Assembly: GCA_013368795.1 (NCBI GenBank) | Contig: JABFXX010000240.1 | Span: forward strand, 1 to 32,831 | From: Kofleriaceae bacterium | GTDB taxonomy: Bacteria; Myxococcota_A; Polyangia; Haliangiales; Haliangiaceae | Reading direction: 5' to 3' | Length of the DNA: 32,831 bases | Shown here: piece after piece, positions 1 through 8,027 of the stretch | Layout of the letters: every line of letters begins with the position of its first letter | Position numbering within the stretch: the stretch's first letter is position 1 | Made by a program: the position numbers and the translations under genes | Notes under the pieces: model-generated | What the model was told of the DNA's origin: nothing | Database searches by the model: none | What the model saw: the letters and a program-made list of their open reading frames with translations, nothing else

Positions 1-393
1 ATCGAACGCGAACATCGCGACGGCCATCGCGCCGACGAACACGAACGACGCGGTCACGCCGGAGACGAGCGAGACGACCGCGGGGCCCGGGCAGAAGCCC
101 GAGATGCCCCAGCCAACGCCGAACAGCGCGGCGCCGCCGACGAGCCGCAGGTCGACGACGCTCGACGGCTTGCCAGGGAACGCGGTGCCAAAGCGCGGTG
201 CGCCCCTGCCCTTCACGAGCCGCCACGCGACGACGTGAAGCGCGAGCGCGGTCGCGAACACGACGAGCAGCGTCGCGTCCCACGCACCGCCGAAGTCGAG
301 GAAGCCGAGAACCTTCGACGGCTTCACCATGCCGGCGAGGCACACGCCGGCACCGAAGATCGCGCCGCACAGAAGTGGAATGATCCGCTTCAC
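1..393 (-). CDS. YeeE/YedE-type transporter subunit, DUF6691-like (C-terminus cut by window edge)
   Basis: The first 131 residues are visible and the gene runs off the left edge. The translation is hydrophobic, with membrane segments near residues 3-21, 40-58, 84-100 and 106-130. It contains the family signature GISGFCPGP with Cys at residue 101. Two-gene YeeE/YedE systems split the usual protein into two halves, and this half corresponds to the DUF6691 partner. Family members move sulfur compounds such as thiosulfate across the inner membrane, and the conserved Cys is thought to handle the sulfur atom. The GTG start overlaps the stop of the preceding YeeE gene in a GTGA junction, so the two are probably translationally coupled. 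The exact substrate is unknown. Confidence 0.85.
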   Translation of the reverse strand, partial: MKRIIPLLCGAIFGAGVCLAGMVKPSKVLGFLDFGGAWDATLLVVFATALALHVVAWRLVKGRGAPRFGTAFPGKPSSVVDLRLVGGAALFGVGWGISGFCPGPAVVSLVSGVTASFVFVGAMAVAMFAFD

Positions 394-821
394 GACGCGC
401 TCCTCAGGATCGAGCCGACGATCGTCGCGGTCGCGACGCCGATGCCCATGAACGTCATCGTCGCGATGATCGAGCGCTTCGACAGCCGGCTCATGCCGCA
501 CAGGCCGTGACCGCTCGTACAGCCATTCGACAGGCGCGTACCGAGACCGACGAGCACGCCCGACAGCGCGACCGCCCATAGCGGGACACGCGCGGCGCTG
601 TCGAACGTCTCGGGCCTCACGACCTCGAAGATCGCGCCGACGCCGAGCATTCCGGCGACGAACCACGCACGCCACTCCCAGTCGCCCGAGGTGCCGCGGA
701 GCAGGCCCGCGAAGATGCCGGACAGACCCGCGATGCGGCCGGTGCCGATCAGCATGATCGCGAGCGACGTCGCGATCAGCGCGCCACCGACGAGCGCGGA
801 GACAGGCGTGAAGTCGTGCAC
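390..821 (-). CDS. YeeE/YedE family sulfur transport protein
   Basis: This 143-residue inner-membrane protein has hydrophobic segments around residues 8-26, 52-68, 81-96 and 116-137. The motif NGCTSGHGLCG, with Cys101 and Cys108, is the hallmark of YeeE/YedE proteins (Pfam Sulf_transp). Its length fits the short, two-subunit form of the family, and the DUF6691-like partner follows with a 4-base overlap. The start is GTG, 19 bases after the stop of the upstream barrel-like gene, with only a weak ribosome binding site. Its position suggests co-transcription with the iron-uptake genes upstream. That link is inferred from spacing and strand; a separate promoter cannot be excluded. Confidence 0.88.
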   Translation of the reverse strand: MHDFTPVSALVGGALIATSLAIMLIGTGRIAGLSGIFAGLLRGTSGDWEWRAWFVAGMLGVGAIFEVVRPETFDSAARVPLWAVALSGVLVGLGTRLSNGCTSGHGLCGMSRLSKRSIIATMTFMGIGVATATIVGSILRSAS

Positions 822-840
822 GCCCGAATGCCTAGCACAG

Positions 841-1662
841 CTACAGATCGAAACCGATCACCGAGCGGAACCAGAAGCGGCCGTACGGCTCGCCCGGCTC
901 GAGATCGTGGTCGATGTCGGTGATCCGGGCATACGCGGCAGCGGTCCACCATACCTTGCCGAGCCACAGCATCAGCGACGGTCCCGCGTAGGCCTGCGGG
1001 CGAAAGCTGAACGGCCGCGGCGACACGAACACCTGATCGGGGTACTCGGCGCGCTGCCACGCCTCCGCGCCGACGTGGAACTTCGGCGTGATCTCGTACG
1101 TCAGGCCGCCTGATGGCGTGATCACCCAGGCGCGGCGGTCGTCGAAGTAGATCTGGTACGCGACGGAGATGTTGAACACGGCGCTCAGGCGATCGAACCG
1201 GCGCTCGAACAGGAACCGGCCGTCGAGCATGACGTCGCTCTCGGTCTCGCTGATCTCGAGCAGCGCGCCGACGTTGCCGACGATCGGCCAGCTGTCCGGA
1301 TCCTCGTTGAACGTGTAGCGGATGCGCTGGCGCAGCCCGTTGCCGACGCCCGCGAACAGCCCCGCCGATTCGAATCGATCGTCGAGCGACGGCACCAGCG
1401 TCGCGGTGAGTCCGAGCTCGAGGCGATCGACGAGACCGATCTCGAGCTCGCTCGCGAATGCACTCGCGAGGAACGTGACCTCGCGCATGCTGGCGAGCCG
1501 GCGCAGCGGAACGAGGTCGGTGGTCGTGACCAGATCGACGTCGCCGGGCGCCAGCGTGTCCGTCGTCAGCGTGTGCGCGAGCGGCCGGGGATTCGCGCTC
1601 GCCGTACTTGCGAGGACAGTGAGCGAGACGAGGACGCTAGAGCTCCACACCGACGATCGCAC
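841..1662 (-). CDS. Secreted beta-barrel-like protein, paralogue 2 (unknown function)
   Basis: The 273-residue product has a signal peptide ending near residue 23 (ASTASA, then NPRP). The mature part alternates polar and hydrophobic residues with many aromatics, as in outer-membrane beta-barrels, but the strand count cannot be fixed by eye. It is a diverged paralogue of the preceding gene. Both mature proteins begin NPxP, both carry a DLVP-x-R motif about 25-30 residues later, and both end in a YG-x-x-W-x-R-x-x-x-G-x-x-L pattern. The GTG start at 1662 lies 26 bases inside the upstream gene; a second in-frame GTG at 1650 is possible and would still leave a usable signal peptide. A role in passing a substrate across the outer membrane for this operon is a guess from context. 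Confidence 0.78.
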   Translation of the reverse strand: MRSSVWSSSVLVSLTVLASTASANPRPLAHTLTTDTLAPGDVDLVTTTDLVPLRRLASMREVTFLASAFASELEIGLVDRLELGLTATLVPSLDDRFESAGLFAGVGNGLRQRIRYTFNEDPDSWPIVGNVGALLEISETESDVMLDGRFLFERRFDRLSAVFNISVAYQIYFDDRRAWVITPSGGLTYEITPKFHVGAEAWQRAEYPDQVFVSPRPFSFRPQAYAGPSLMLWLGKVWWTAAAYARITDIDHDLEPGEPYGRFWFRSVIGFDL

Positions 1663-2446
1663 GGACCCAGAGCTTACCGTATTGATCGTTCACCACCGCG
1701 GTCTTGCCGATCCCGTCGAGGCGGGCGTAGACACCGAGCGAGAGGAACACGTTGGTCTGCTGGAGCAGCAGCGTCGGGCCGAGATAGTGGTGCGTCGCCA
1801 TCGGCGCATCGCTGTTGTTTGCATCGTCCGGCACGACCTTGTCGAACCGGCCGCGCGCCCAGTACTCGGCGCCGACGATCACCTTGGGGTTGATCTCGTA
1901 GCTCGCGCCGACCGTCGGGTTGAAGATGAACTTCGTGTCCTTGGTCTGGAAGTACCACTCCTGCTCGACCCACAGGTTCGCGACGAGGTTGATCTCGCCG
2001 AGCCGCTTGCGCAGCAGCAGCTTCTCCTCGAACTCGAGCTCGTTGTGGAACTCGGCGAGCTCGAGGTAGACGCCGATGTCGATCGGGAACGTGCCGGCCT
2101 CGGCGAAGCGATAGCGCAGGCGCTGCTTCACGCCGTCGAAGCGCAGGAACGGCGTGTCCGCGGTCGCGCCCTGGCGGAACTGGAAGTACCAGCCGAATTC
2201 GAGGCGATCGGTGAGGCCGTACTCGAGCTCGGTGACGTGCACCGAGCGCAGGCTCGTGACGCCGTCGATCGTGCCGTCGGGGTGCTCGAGCTCGACGCGC
2301 ACCGGGACGAGGTCGAGGTACTGCTCGATCTCGAGCTTGCCTGCGGGCAGCGTCTCGTACGGATACGAGAACGGGTTCGGGTGCGGATTGGCGAGAGCCG
2401 GCGACGCGAGCGCGGCGACGGCGATGGCGGCAAGGAGGTACTTCAT
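1637..2446 (-). CDS. Secreted beta-barrel-like protein, paralogue 1 (unknown function)
   Basis: This 269-residue protein has a clean signal peptide (residues 1-19, ending ASPALA before NPHP). The mature region is rich in alternating aromatic and charged strands such as EFGWYFQF and VEQEWYFQT, consistent with a small outer-membrane barrel. The same frame stays open far upstream, but the ATG at 2446 is clearly the start: it is followed at once by the signal peptide and overlaps the HTTM stop in an ATGA junction. It shares its N-terminal NPxP, the DLVP motif and the C-terminal YGKLWVRAIVGVEL pattern with the next gene, so the two arose by duplication. No named family was recognised. Confidence 0.82.
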   Translation of the reverse strand: MKYLLAAIAVAALASPALANPHPNPFSYPYETLPAGKLEIEQYLDLVPVRVELEHPDGTIDGVTSLRSVHVTELEYGLTDRLEFGWYFQFRQGATADTPFLRFDGVKQRLRYRFAEAGTFPIDIGVYLELAEFHNELEFEEKLLLRKRLGEINLVANLWVEQEWYFQTKDTKFIFNPTVGASYEINPKVIVGAEYWARGRFDKVVPDDANNSDAPMATHHYLGPTLLLQQTNVFLSLGVYARLDGIGKTAVVNDQYGKLWVRAIVGVEL

Positions 2447-3810
2447 GGCGTGGCTTCTGCGGACAGCGTGGGACGCACGTCGTCGGACGGGCGCGGCAGG
2501 ATCCACGCCTTGTTGCCGAACCCGTCGCGCTCGCGTGCGAGATCGACGGTCGGATCGATGAGCCGCGCAACGCGGTGACCGTTGAGCGAGACGAACGCGT
2601 CGACGGTCACGATCGGATCTACGACGCCGCGCGCGCGGAAGTCGTCGGCGACGATGTGCGCGAGCTCGAGGATCATGTCGGGCTGCGGCGCCATCATCTT
2701 CGTCTGGTAGCGCGTCAGGTACTCGCCCGGGCGGACGTCCCAGCGGCGCTCGGTGCCCGGCTCGCGCACGTGCAGCACGACCGAGCCGTCCTTCTCCATC
2801 ACCATGACGTGCCACGCGAACCGGAAGCCCTGCTCGGTCCAGCACACGTCGCCGGGATACGCGAAGTGGCGAACCGGCAGCAGGAGCTGGATCGCGAAGT
2901 AGAGACCGAGCATGGCGGGCAGGGCGCGAGCGACGCGCAGCGGCTTCGTCTCGATGTGCGGCGTGGGGCGGCCGAGCAGCCGGCGGGGCCACCCCTCGGG
3001 GAGGAACACGAGCGAGTTGGCGATCATGATCCACGGGAACATCCCGAGATGGAACATGCGCGCCGTGATGACGTGGAACAGGACGACGGCGACGTACGCG
3101 AACGGCCGGCTGCGGCGCCACAGCAAGAGCGGCACGATCGACAGATCGAACACGATGCCCGCATACGAGAACGCGTGGGCGACCCACGGCTCGCCGAACC
3201 ACCTCCCGATCACCGGGAAGTCCTGGTTCGCCGACAGCCAGATCGACATCGGCTGCGCCTCGACGACCCAGTCGTACTTGAGCTTCGCGAGCCCCGCGAA
3301 CACGTAGACGAGGCCGACCTGCGCGCGCAGCGTCCACAGCACCCAGCGCGGGACCTGCGTGCGCGCGACGTGCGGGCGGAGCCTGGCGTCGAGCGACCAC
3401 GCGCTGCCCATCGGCAAAAGCGTCATCACGAGGCAGAGGCAGATCAGCAGGTAGTAGTGATTGAGGTAGTTCGTCTTGTCGATCAGGTGCTGGTACGTGA
3501 ACAGCAGGCCGAAGCCGAGCGTCGCGGCGCGCGTGAACAGACCGACGACGATCATCGCGGCGAGCACCGCCATGACGCCGAAGTGGATGTACATGCCGGC
3601 GCCCGGCCACGGCTTGACCCAATCGAAGCCGTAGTAGCTGAAGAAGTGCGTCGGCACCTCGAAGTACTCGTGGATCATCCCGGTCGCCACGAACCGGATC
3701 GTCGCGACGAGCACGAGCAGACCGAACACGATGCGGAACGCCGCGATCGACGAGGCGTCGATCGGCTCGCGCAGGTGCGCGCGCAGCTGGGAGAGCGTTC
3801 TAGTCGCCAT
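2443..3810 (-). CDS. HTTM domain membrane protein (vitamin K-dependent gamma-carboxylase-like)
   Basis: The 455-residue protein has an N-terminal HTTM region of several membrane helices, for example residues 22-40, 73-90, 118-135, 157-175 and 238-258. It contains typical family stretches: an FFSYYGFDWV segment near residue 57 and AGLAKLKYDWV near residue 174. Residues from about 310 to the end are soluble and carry no recognised domain. HTTM is the membrane domain of vitamin K-dependent gamma-glutamyl carboxylases, though most bacterial members have no proven carboxylase activity. It overlaps the imelysin gene before it by 11 bases and the barrel gene after it by 4. HTTM proteins are known companions of imelysin/DUF1111 clusters, so a role in modifying or assembling that system is plausible but unproven. 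Confidence 0.85.
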   Translation of the reverse strand: MATRTLSQLRAHLREPIDASSIAAFRIVFGLLVLVATIRFVATGMIHEYFEVPTHFFSYYGFDWVKPWPGAGMYIHFGVMAVLAAMIVVGLFTRAATLGFGLLFTYQHLIDKTNYLNHYYLLICLCLVMTLLPMGSAWSLDARLRPHVARTQVPRWVLWTLRAQVGLVYVFAGLAKLKYDWVVEAQPMSIWLSANQDFPVIGRWFGEPWVAHAFSYAGIVFDLSIVPLLLWRRSRPFAYVAVVLFHVITARMFHLGMFPWIMIANSLVFLPEGWPRRLLGRPTPHIETKPLRVARALPAMLGLYFAIQLLLPVRHFAYPGDVCWTEQGFRFAWHVMVMEKDGSVVLHVREPGTERRWDVRPGEYLTRYQTKMMAPQPDMILELAHIVADDFRARGVVDPIVTVDAFVSLNGHRVARLIDPTVDLARERDGFGNKAWILPRPSDDVRPTLSAEATP

Positions 3811-4921
3811 CGTTGTCGTTGAACTTGAGCGTCGCGCCGAGCGTCGCGATGACCTCGGTCGCGAGCACGCGCTGGAGGTCCTGCACGGCGGTGTACGCGG
3901 TCATCACCTCGGGGCGCTGATCGCGGAGTGCCTGCGCGTACGGCGGCGGGATCGCGGCGATCGCGGCGAATGCGGCGTCCATCGCCGTGCGCACGTCGCG
4001 ATCGGTCGCCGGGTTCGCCGCGGCGACGAGCTTGCCGACGCCCTTGCCCGGCGTGCCATCGCGCGAGCCGAGGTAGATGTTGCGGATGCCGGTCAGCGTC
4101 TGGGTCATGTCGTCGATCGACGTGCCCGCGACCGGCGACTCCTGCAGATCGGGCTGCGGCGTGCCGCCCGTCGCCGTGCCCATCGGCTTGCCGATGCGCG
4201 CGTCGGCGACGACCTCGACCTGGAACACGCTCTCGTTGACGAGCGCGTCGATCGACGCCTTGATCGTCGCGAACTCGGTGTTGTCGGCGCCCGGATCCGC
4301 GAGCAGCGCGGCGTAGTCGATCCACGCATCACGCAGCTTCACCGCGGTCGCGGCGAGGCTGTCGGCACACGCGACGACGTAGTCGATGCGGCGCGGTGCG
4401 AGCACATCGCTCGTCAGCGACGCGAGCACAGCCGCGTCGTCGGCGCCGAACACGAAGTACTCGATCGTGTGGAAGCCCTTCTTGTTCGCGCCGAGGGTCT
4501 CGACGTACGCGAGATCGATCGGCTGCGCGCCGGCGAGCTCGGCCTCGATGCGTGCGGGGTCGACCGGAATCTGATCGATCGCCGTGCCGAGGCTCTGGAT
4601 CGCGATCGGGCCGAACCGGAACGCGTCGGTCTGCTTCCACGGCACGCGTGCGGCGCGCCAGGCGGCCCGCATGTCCTCGAGCGTCGTGGCGTCCGGCGCG
4701 GCGGCGAACGCATGCGCGGCGGTCGCGAGATCGTTCGCCCGCGCGACGACCTCGTCGTACGTCGGCACGATGATCTCGCGCGCGAGCTCGCCGGCGACGA
4801 TGCGGCGCTGGCCATCGCCGAGCGGGACGACGCACGACACGAGCGTGCCCGCGACGATGGCAACAGCGGCGCACAGGCCCGCGAGCGCCAGGCCTAGTCG
4901 CCGCTTCGCGCGACGAGTCAC
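3800..4921 (-). CDS. Imelysin family lipoprotein (COG3489 type)
   Basis: The 373-residue product starts at a GTG that overlaps the stop of the DUF1111 gene in a GTGA junction. A twin-Arg-rich, hydrophobic leader ends in a lipobox (LVSC, Cys30), so the mature protein should be lipid-anchored and face the periplasm. The imelysin motif G-x-H-x-x-E is present at residues 149-154 (GFHTIE). The rest is helical, with the second half resembling the first, as in the double four-helix bundle of imelysins. These proteins are linked to iron handling; they were once called peptidases but no longer are. Longer upstream reading in this frame lies inside the DUF1111 gene and was not used. Confidence 0.9.
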   Translation of the reverse strand: MTRRAKRRLGLALAGLCAAVAIVAGTLVSCVVPLGDGQRRIVAGELAREIIVPTYDEVVARANDLATAAHAFAAAPDATTLEDMRAAWRAARVPWKQTDAFRFGPIAIQSLGTAIDQIPVDPARIEAELAGAQPIDLAYVETLGANKKGFHTIEYFVFGADDAAVLASLTSDVLAPRRIDYVVACADSLAATAVKLRDAWIDYAALLADPGADNTEFATIKASIDALVNESVFQVEVVADARIGKPMGTATGGTPQPDLQESPVAGTSIDDMTQTLTGIRNIYLGSRDGTPGKGVGKLVAAANPATDRDVRTAMDAAFAAIAAIPPPYAQALRDQRPEVMTAYTAVQDLQRVLATEVIATLGATLKFNDNDGD

Positions 4922-6306
4922 AACGACTCCACGAACCGGATCAGTGCCGCCCGCTCGTCCTTGCTCATCGCCTTGTAGGCATCGCGCGCCGCCGCGCCCT
5001 CGCCGCCGTGCCACAGGATCGCCTCGCTCGTGTCGCGCGCGCGACCGTCGTGGAGATAGTTCGTGTGGCCGTTGACGACGCGAACGAGCCCGAGGCCCCA
5101 CAGCGGCGGCGTGCGCCACTCGTTGCCGTCGGCGAGGTAGTCCGGTCGATGATCGGCGAGCTCGTTGCCCATGTCGTGCAGCAGCATGTCGGAGTACGGA
5201 AAGATTGTCTGGTGCGAGAGCTCGGGAAGGCCCGCGACCTCGCCCGTGACGTACTTCGCCACGTGACAGCTCGCGCAGCCCGCCTCGTTGAACAGCTTCT
5301 TGCCGCGCAGCACGTCGGCGGCCTTGAAGTCACGGCGCGCTGGGACCGCGAGCAGCCGCGAGTAGTAGGTGACCTGATCGATCGTCTCTTGATCCGCTTC
5401 CGGATCGCCGCCGGTGATCGCCGCGCTGCACTCGGTCTGCACGGCCGGGCAGTTCTGCTGCGGATGCAGCGGCGAGGTGATGCCGATGTCGCCGAGGAAC
5501 GCGCCCGACACCTGCTGCTCGACGCCCGGCTGGTTCGCCTTCCAGCCGAACCGGCCGAGGCGCGTGTCGTTCGCCATCGGATCCCACACGCGATTGGGGC
5601 GACCCGAGATGCCATCGCCGTCGGCGTCGGCCTCGTCGGCGTGCGCGAGCAGCGAGTCCTCGCTGACCGCCTCGAGTAGCCCGAGGCCGATCATCGCGTT
5701 CGCGGTGCGCGGCGACGTCATCACGTCCGCGGCCATCGCGCCGTACGCGAGATCGCTGAACGTGTACGTCGGAACGCGCAGGCTGTACTGCGTGCCGTCG
5801 TCGAACTGGCCGGGCGCCTCGACGTACGTGACGTGCGTTCCGCCCTCGGCAGGTACGCCGAGCACCGCATGGTGATTGAACTGGCCGCCGTAGTTCGGCT
5901 CGTCGAGCGGACCGCCGTGCTCGTCCTGACCGGGCACGCTGAGCCGCACGAGCAGGCCGAGGAACGCGTCGTCGGGCTTCTGCGGCGGCGCGCCGCGGCC
6001 GTCCATGAAATGACACGCGGCGCACGCGGTCGCGTTGAACGTCGGCCCGAGGCCGTCCTGGCCCGACGTCGACGCGGGCGCCGTCACCCAGTTGCGCTTG
6101 AAGAACGCGTTGCCGACGAAGAAGTCATCGCGACGCGCGCCCTTGAGGTTGCGCGCGGCGAGCGAGAACGCCATGCCGCCGGTCTCGAACACGGTCGTCT
6201 CGCCGCCGGCGAGCTCCTCGCCGGGCTCGTACGACGCTGCGTCGTCGCCGCTGCATGCGCCGATCGCGAGAGCGGCGGCGGCTGCGGCTGCTTGCAGGCG
6301 GGTCAC
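4918..6306 (-). CDS. Di-haem oxidoreductase lipoprotein, DUF1111 family (COG3488)
   Basis: This 462-residue c-type cytochrome has two CxxCH haem sites, CAACH at residues 95-99 and CASCH at residues 344-348. Near the C-terminus is the family signature LHDGRA followed by EAILWHGGE. A short leader ends in a lipobox (AIGAC, Cys18), which places it on the periplasmic side of a membrane. The start was set at the GTG at 6306 because AGAGAGG at 6313-6319 sits 6 bases before it and the leader then has normal lipoprotein length. A GTG at 6324 would add 6 residues. The family is called thiol oxidoreductase in older annotation; the true reaction is unsettled. Flanking imelysins suggest redox chemistry on iron during uptake. 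Confidence 0.92.
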   Translation of the reverse strand: MTRLQAAAAAAALAIGACSGDDAASYEPGEELAGGETTVFETGGMAFSLAARNLKGARRDDFFVGNAFFKRNWVTAPASTSGQDGLGPTFNATACAACHFMDGRGAPPQKPDDAFLGLLVRLSVPGQDEHGGPLDEPNYGGQFNHHAVLGVPAEGGTHVTYVEAPGQFDDGTQYSLRVPTYTFSDLAYGAMAADVMTSPRTANAMIGLGLLEAVSEDSLLAHADEADADGDGISGRPNRVWDPMANDTRLGRFGWKANQPGVEQQVSGAFLGDIGITSPLHPQQNCPAVQTECSAAITGGDPEADQETIDQVTYYSRLLAVPARRDFKAADVLRGKKLFNEAGCASCHVAKYVTGEVAGLPELSHQTIFPYSDMLLHDMGNELADHRPDYLADGNEWRTPPLWGLGLVRVVNGHTNYLHDGRARDTSEAILWHGGEGAAARDAYKAMSKDERAALIRFVESL

Positions 6307-6331
6307 GGCGTGCCTCTCTATCACGACTTCG

Positions 6332-7471
6332 TTACTGGAGGTTGATCGTGATGCCGAGTGCCGTCGCGGCCTCGACGGTGGTCTCCGTCTGCGTCTGCAG
6401 GTCCTGGATCGCCGTCATGATGAGCGGACGCTTCGTGTCGTCCTTGATCGCCTGGTCGAACGGGTGCGGGATGGCCTGGATCGCGGCGACGCTCGCGGCG
6501 ATCTGCATCTTCAGCTTGTCGGCGAGCGCGACGTCCTTGGCGCGCACGAGGTCATCGATGCCCTTGCCGTGGTTGGCGCCGTACGTGCCGAGGTAGACGT
6601 TCTGGATGCCGAGCGCGTTCCCGTAGAGGTCGCGGTGCGTGTTGTCGGAGAAGCAGGAGTGCTCGTCCTCCTGATCGCGGTTGTCGAGCGCGACGGTCAT
6701 GCGCTCGCCCGACAGCTCCGCGCCCGAGAGGCTGCCCATGCCGAGCAGGATCTTCCGGATCGAATCCTTGCCGCCGGCGACGAAGTCGGCGCGGTAGTTC
6801 TGCTGGTCGGGCGCCCACTGGTCGCGGACCTGCGTCATGTCGTCGACGAGCAGCTGCGTGACGAGCTGGAGGTACGTGCGGCGGCGGCCCTGGTTCGTTC
6901 CGGCCGGGTCGTTCATCACGTAGTCGGTGACCGGACGCGCGCCCGGACCGGTGTCGCTGAGGTCCTGGCCCCAGAGGAGGAACTCGATCGCGTGATAGCC
7001 GGCGGAGATGTTGGCCTCGCCGCCGTTCTCGTTCTGCTCCTTGATCACGTCGACCGTGATCATCGGGAAGGTCGTCTTGTCGTTGATGATGCCGGCATCG
7101 GGCATGCCCACGACGTAGTCGATGAACACCTCGTCCAGCGGCCACGAGTTGACCTCGCCCTCCGGTCCGTCCTCGGGGTTGTCGATCGGGCCGTCGTAGA
7201 ACCGGTAGACCTCGGTCTGGAGGTACGGCTCGCGCGAGTCGAGCCACGCCTGCTTCGCGGCATCCATCGTCGCCTGCGTCGGATTCGCGATGAACGCGTC
7301 GACGGCGGTCTTCAGCGCCTCGGCCTTCGCGACCGTGTCCGAGTAGTTCGCATACACGTTGGCGGCGTACGTCTCGGCGACCGGCGCGAAGTCATCGCCG
7401 CCGTCATCGCCGCCGCAACCGGCGGCGAACATCGAGAGAGTGGACACGAGAGCACAACCAACGAGTTTCAT
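6332..7471 (-). CDS. irpA: Iron-regulated imelysin lipoprotein, IrpA type (COG3487)
   Basis: The 379-residue protein opens the operon. The ATG at 7471 is followed by a lipoprotein leader (FAAGC, Cys19) and a Gly/Asp-rich linker. The imelysin motif G-x-H-x-x-E is at residues 158-163 (GYHAIE), followed by FLLWGQD. The segment from residue 255, GERMTVALD then QEDEHSCFSDNTHRD, is strongly characteristic of IrpA proteins, which are needed or induced under iron limitation in cyanobacteria and other bacteria. A codon 12 positions upstream extends the frame, but it would place the Fur-like site inside the coding region and spoil the leader. The DUF1111 gene follows after 25 bases. The symbol is given by family resemblance. 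Confidence 0.9.
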   Translation of the reverse strand: MKLVGCALVSTLSMFAAGCGGDDGGDDFAPVAETYAANVYANYSDTVAKAEALKTAVDAFIANPTQATMDAAKQAWLDSREPYLQTEVYRFYDGPIDNPEDGPEGEVNSWPLDEVFIDYVVGMPDAGIINDKTTFPMITVDVIKEQNENGGEANISAGYHAIEFLLWGQDLSDTGPGARPVTDYVMNDPAGTNQGRRRTYLQLVTQLLVDDMTQVRDQWAPDQQNYRADFVAGGKDSIRKILLGMGSLSGAELSGERMTVALDNRDQEDEHSCFSDNTHRDLYGNALGIQNVYLGTYGANHGKGIDDLVRAKDVALADKLKMQIAASVAAIQAIPHPFDQAIKDDTKRPLIMTAIQDLQTQTETTVEAATALGITINLQ

Positions 7472-7486
7472 GGATCCACCGATACC

Positions 7487-7511
7487 GAAAATGAAAGTGG
7501 ATTTCAATATC
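7487..7511 (-). promoter_or_regulatory. Fur-box-like operator upstream of the imelysin operon
   Basis: Read on the minus strand from 7511 to 7493, the sequence GATATTGAAATCCACTTTC matches the 19-base Fur consensus (GATAAT repeated, then ATTATC) at 13 of 19 positions. The whole 7487-7511 stretch is also an imperfect inverted repeat: arms GATATTGAAA and TTTCATTTTC, 8 of 10 complementary, with a 5-base centre. It is AT-rich in a GC-rich setting and lies 15 to 40 bases before the irpA start, where a repressor would block transcription. Iron control fits the genes downstream. Binding by Fur is inferred. Confidence 0.6.
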
Positions 7512-7836
7512 TGCGGCGTCGTCCAGGCGGTTTGCTGGGAATCTCGTGATTTCAGCTACATCGACTGCGAAATCGGCCGAGCCGCGCGAGCGGGCCTAAC
7601 GACGCGATCCGGCGCGGCCGACACCCCGTACGCGCGCGCCGGAGACCACCGTGCCCGCCTGGCCGGGACGTCCTTGGAGTGGGCCACTCCGGCCGCGCCC
7701 CACCGGGACAGCGAGAGATTTGGATAGGCCGATCGTGCACCGCGGGTATCGCGGCCTTGCAATCGCGCTGCGCGGACCCGCTCGTCGGCCCCAGATCCGG
7801 AGCCGGGGCACGGGCAATGCACTTGGTCCCTTCGCC
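7512..7836. other. Intergenic stretch between the iron operon and a small acidic ORF
   Basis: No convincing coding frame was seen here. The part next to the iron operon is relatively AT-rich and should hold its promoter. It contains a small inverted repeat at 7548-7574 (GATTTCAG and CTGCGAAATC arms around 9 bases). The half-site GATTTCA at 7548-7554 repeats the one at 7500-7506 inside the Fur-like site. The remainder is GC-rich, with no clear -35/-10 pair, RNA gene or terminator. Confidence 0.5.
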
Positions 7837-8007
7837 ATGAACGAAGAGGAAAGCGACGACGTGATCTTGCTCGAGCAGCGCGTGTTCGACGCGGACGACC
7901 TCGTCGACGACGAGCTCGAGCTGATCGACGACGACGACTTCAGCCCGACCGAGGAGATCATCCTCCTCGACATGCGGCTCGATCCGACCGACATCGAGGC
8001 CGCCTGA
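7837..8007 (+). CDS. Small acidic hypothetical protein with internal duplication
   Basis: This 56-residue ORF encodes an extremely acidic peptide, with about 20 Asp or Glu and only two Arg. No signal peptide or membrane segment is present. It consists of two similar segments, DDVILLEQRVFDAD (residues 7-20) and EEIILLDMRLDPTD (residues 39-52), joined by an Asp-rich centre. The pattern acidic-acidic-V/I-I-L-L-acidic-x-R is kept in both while the DNA differs, which favours real coding. Against this, there is no clear ribosome binding site before the ATG, and the frame stays open upstream to about 7651, where composition looks non-coding. It could be a small interaction partner of the TPR protein that follows on the same strand. 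Function is unknown. Confidence 0.45.
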   Translation: MNEEESDDVILLEQRVFDADDLVDDELELIDDDDFSPTEEIILLDMRLDPTDIEAA

Positions 8008-8027
8008 GCTTTCCGCGCCCGCGCGGT

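Noticed and set aside
1637..3622. 661-residue reading that would fuse extra sequence to barrel-like paralogue 1
   Set aside because: The extra N-terminal part is the wrong frame of the HTTM gene. The signal peptide at 2446 and the ATGA junction mark the true start.
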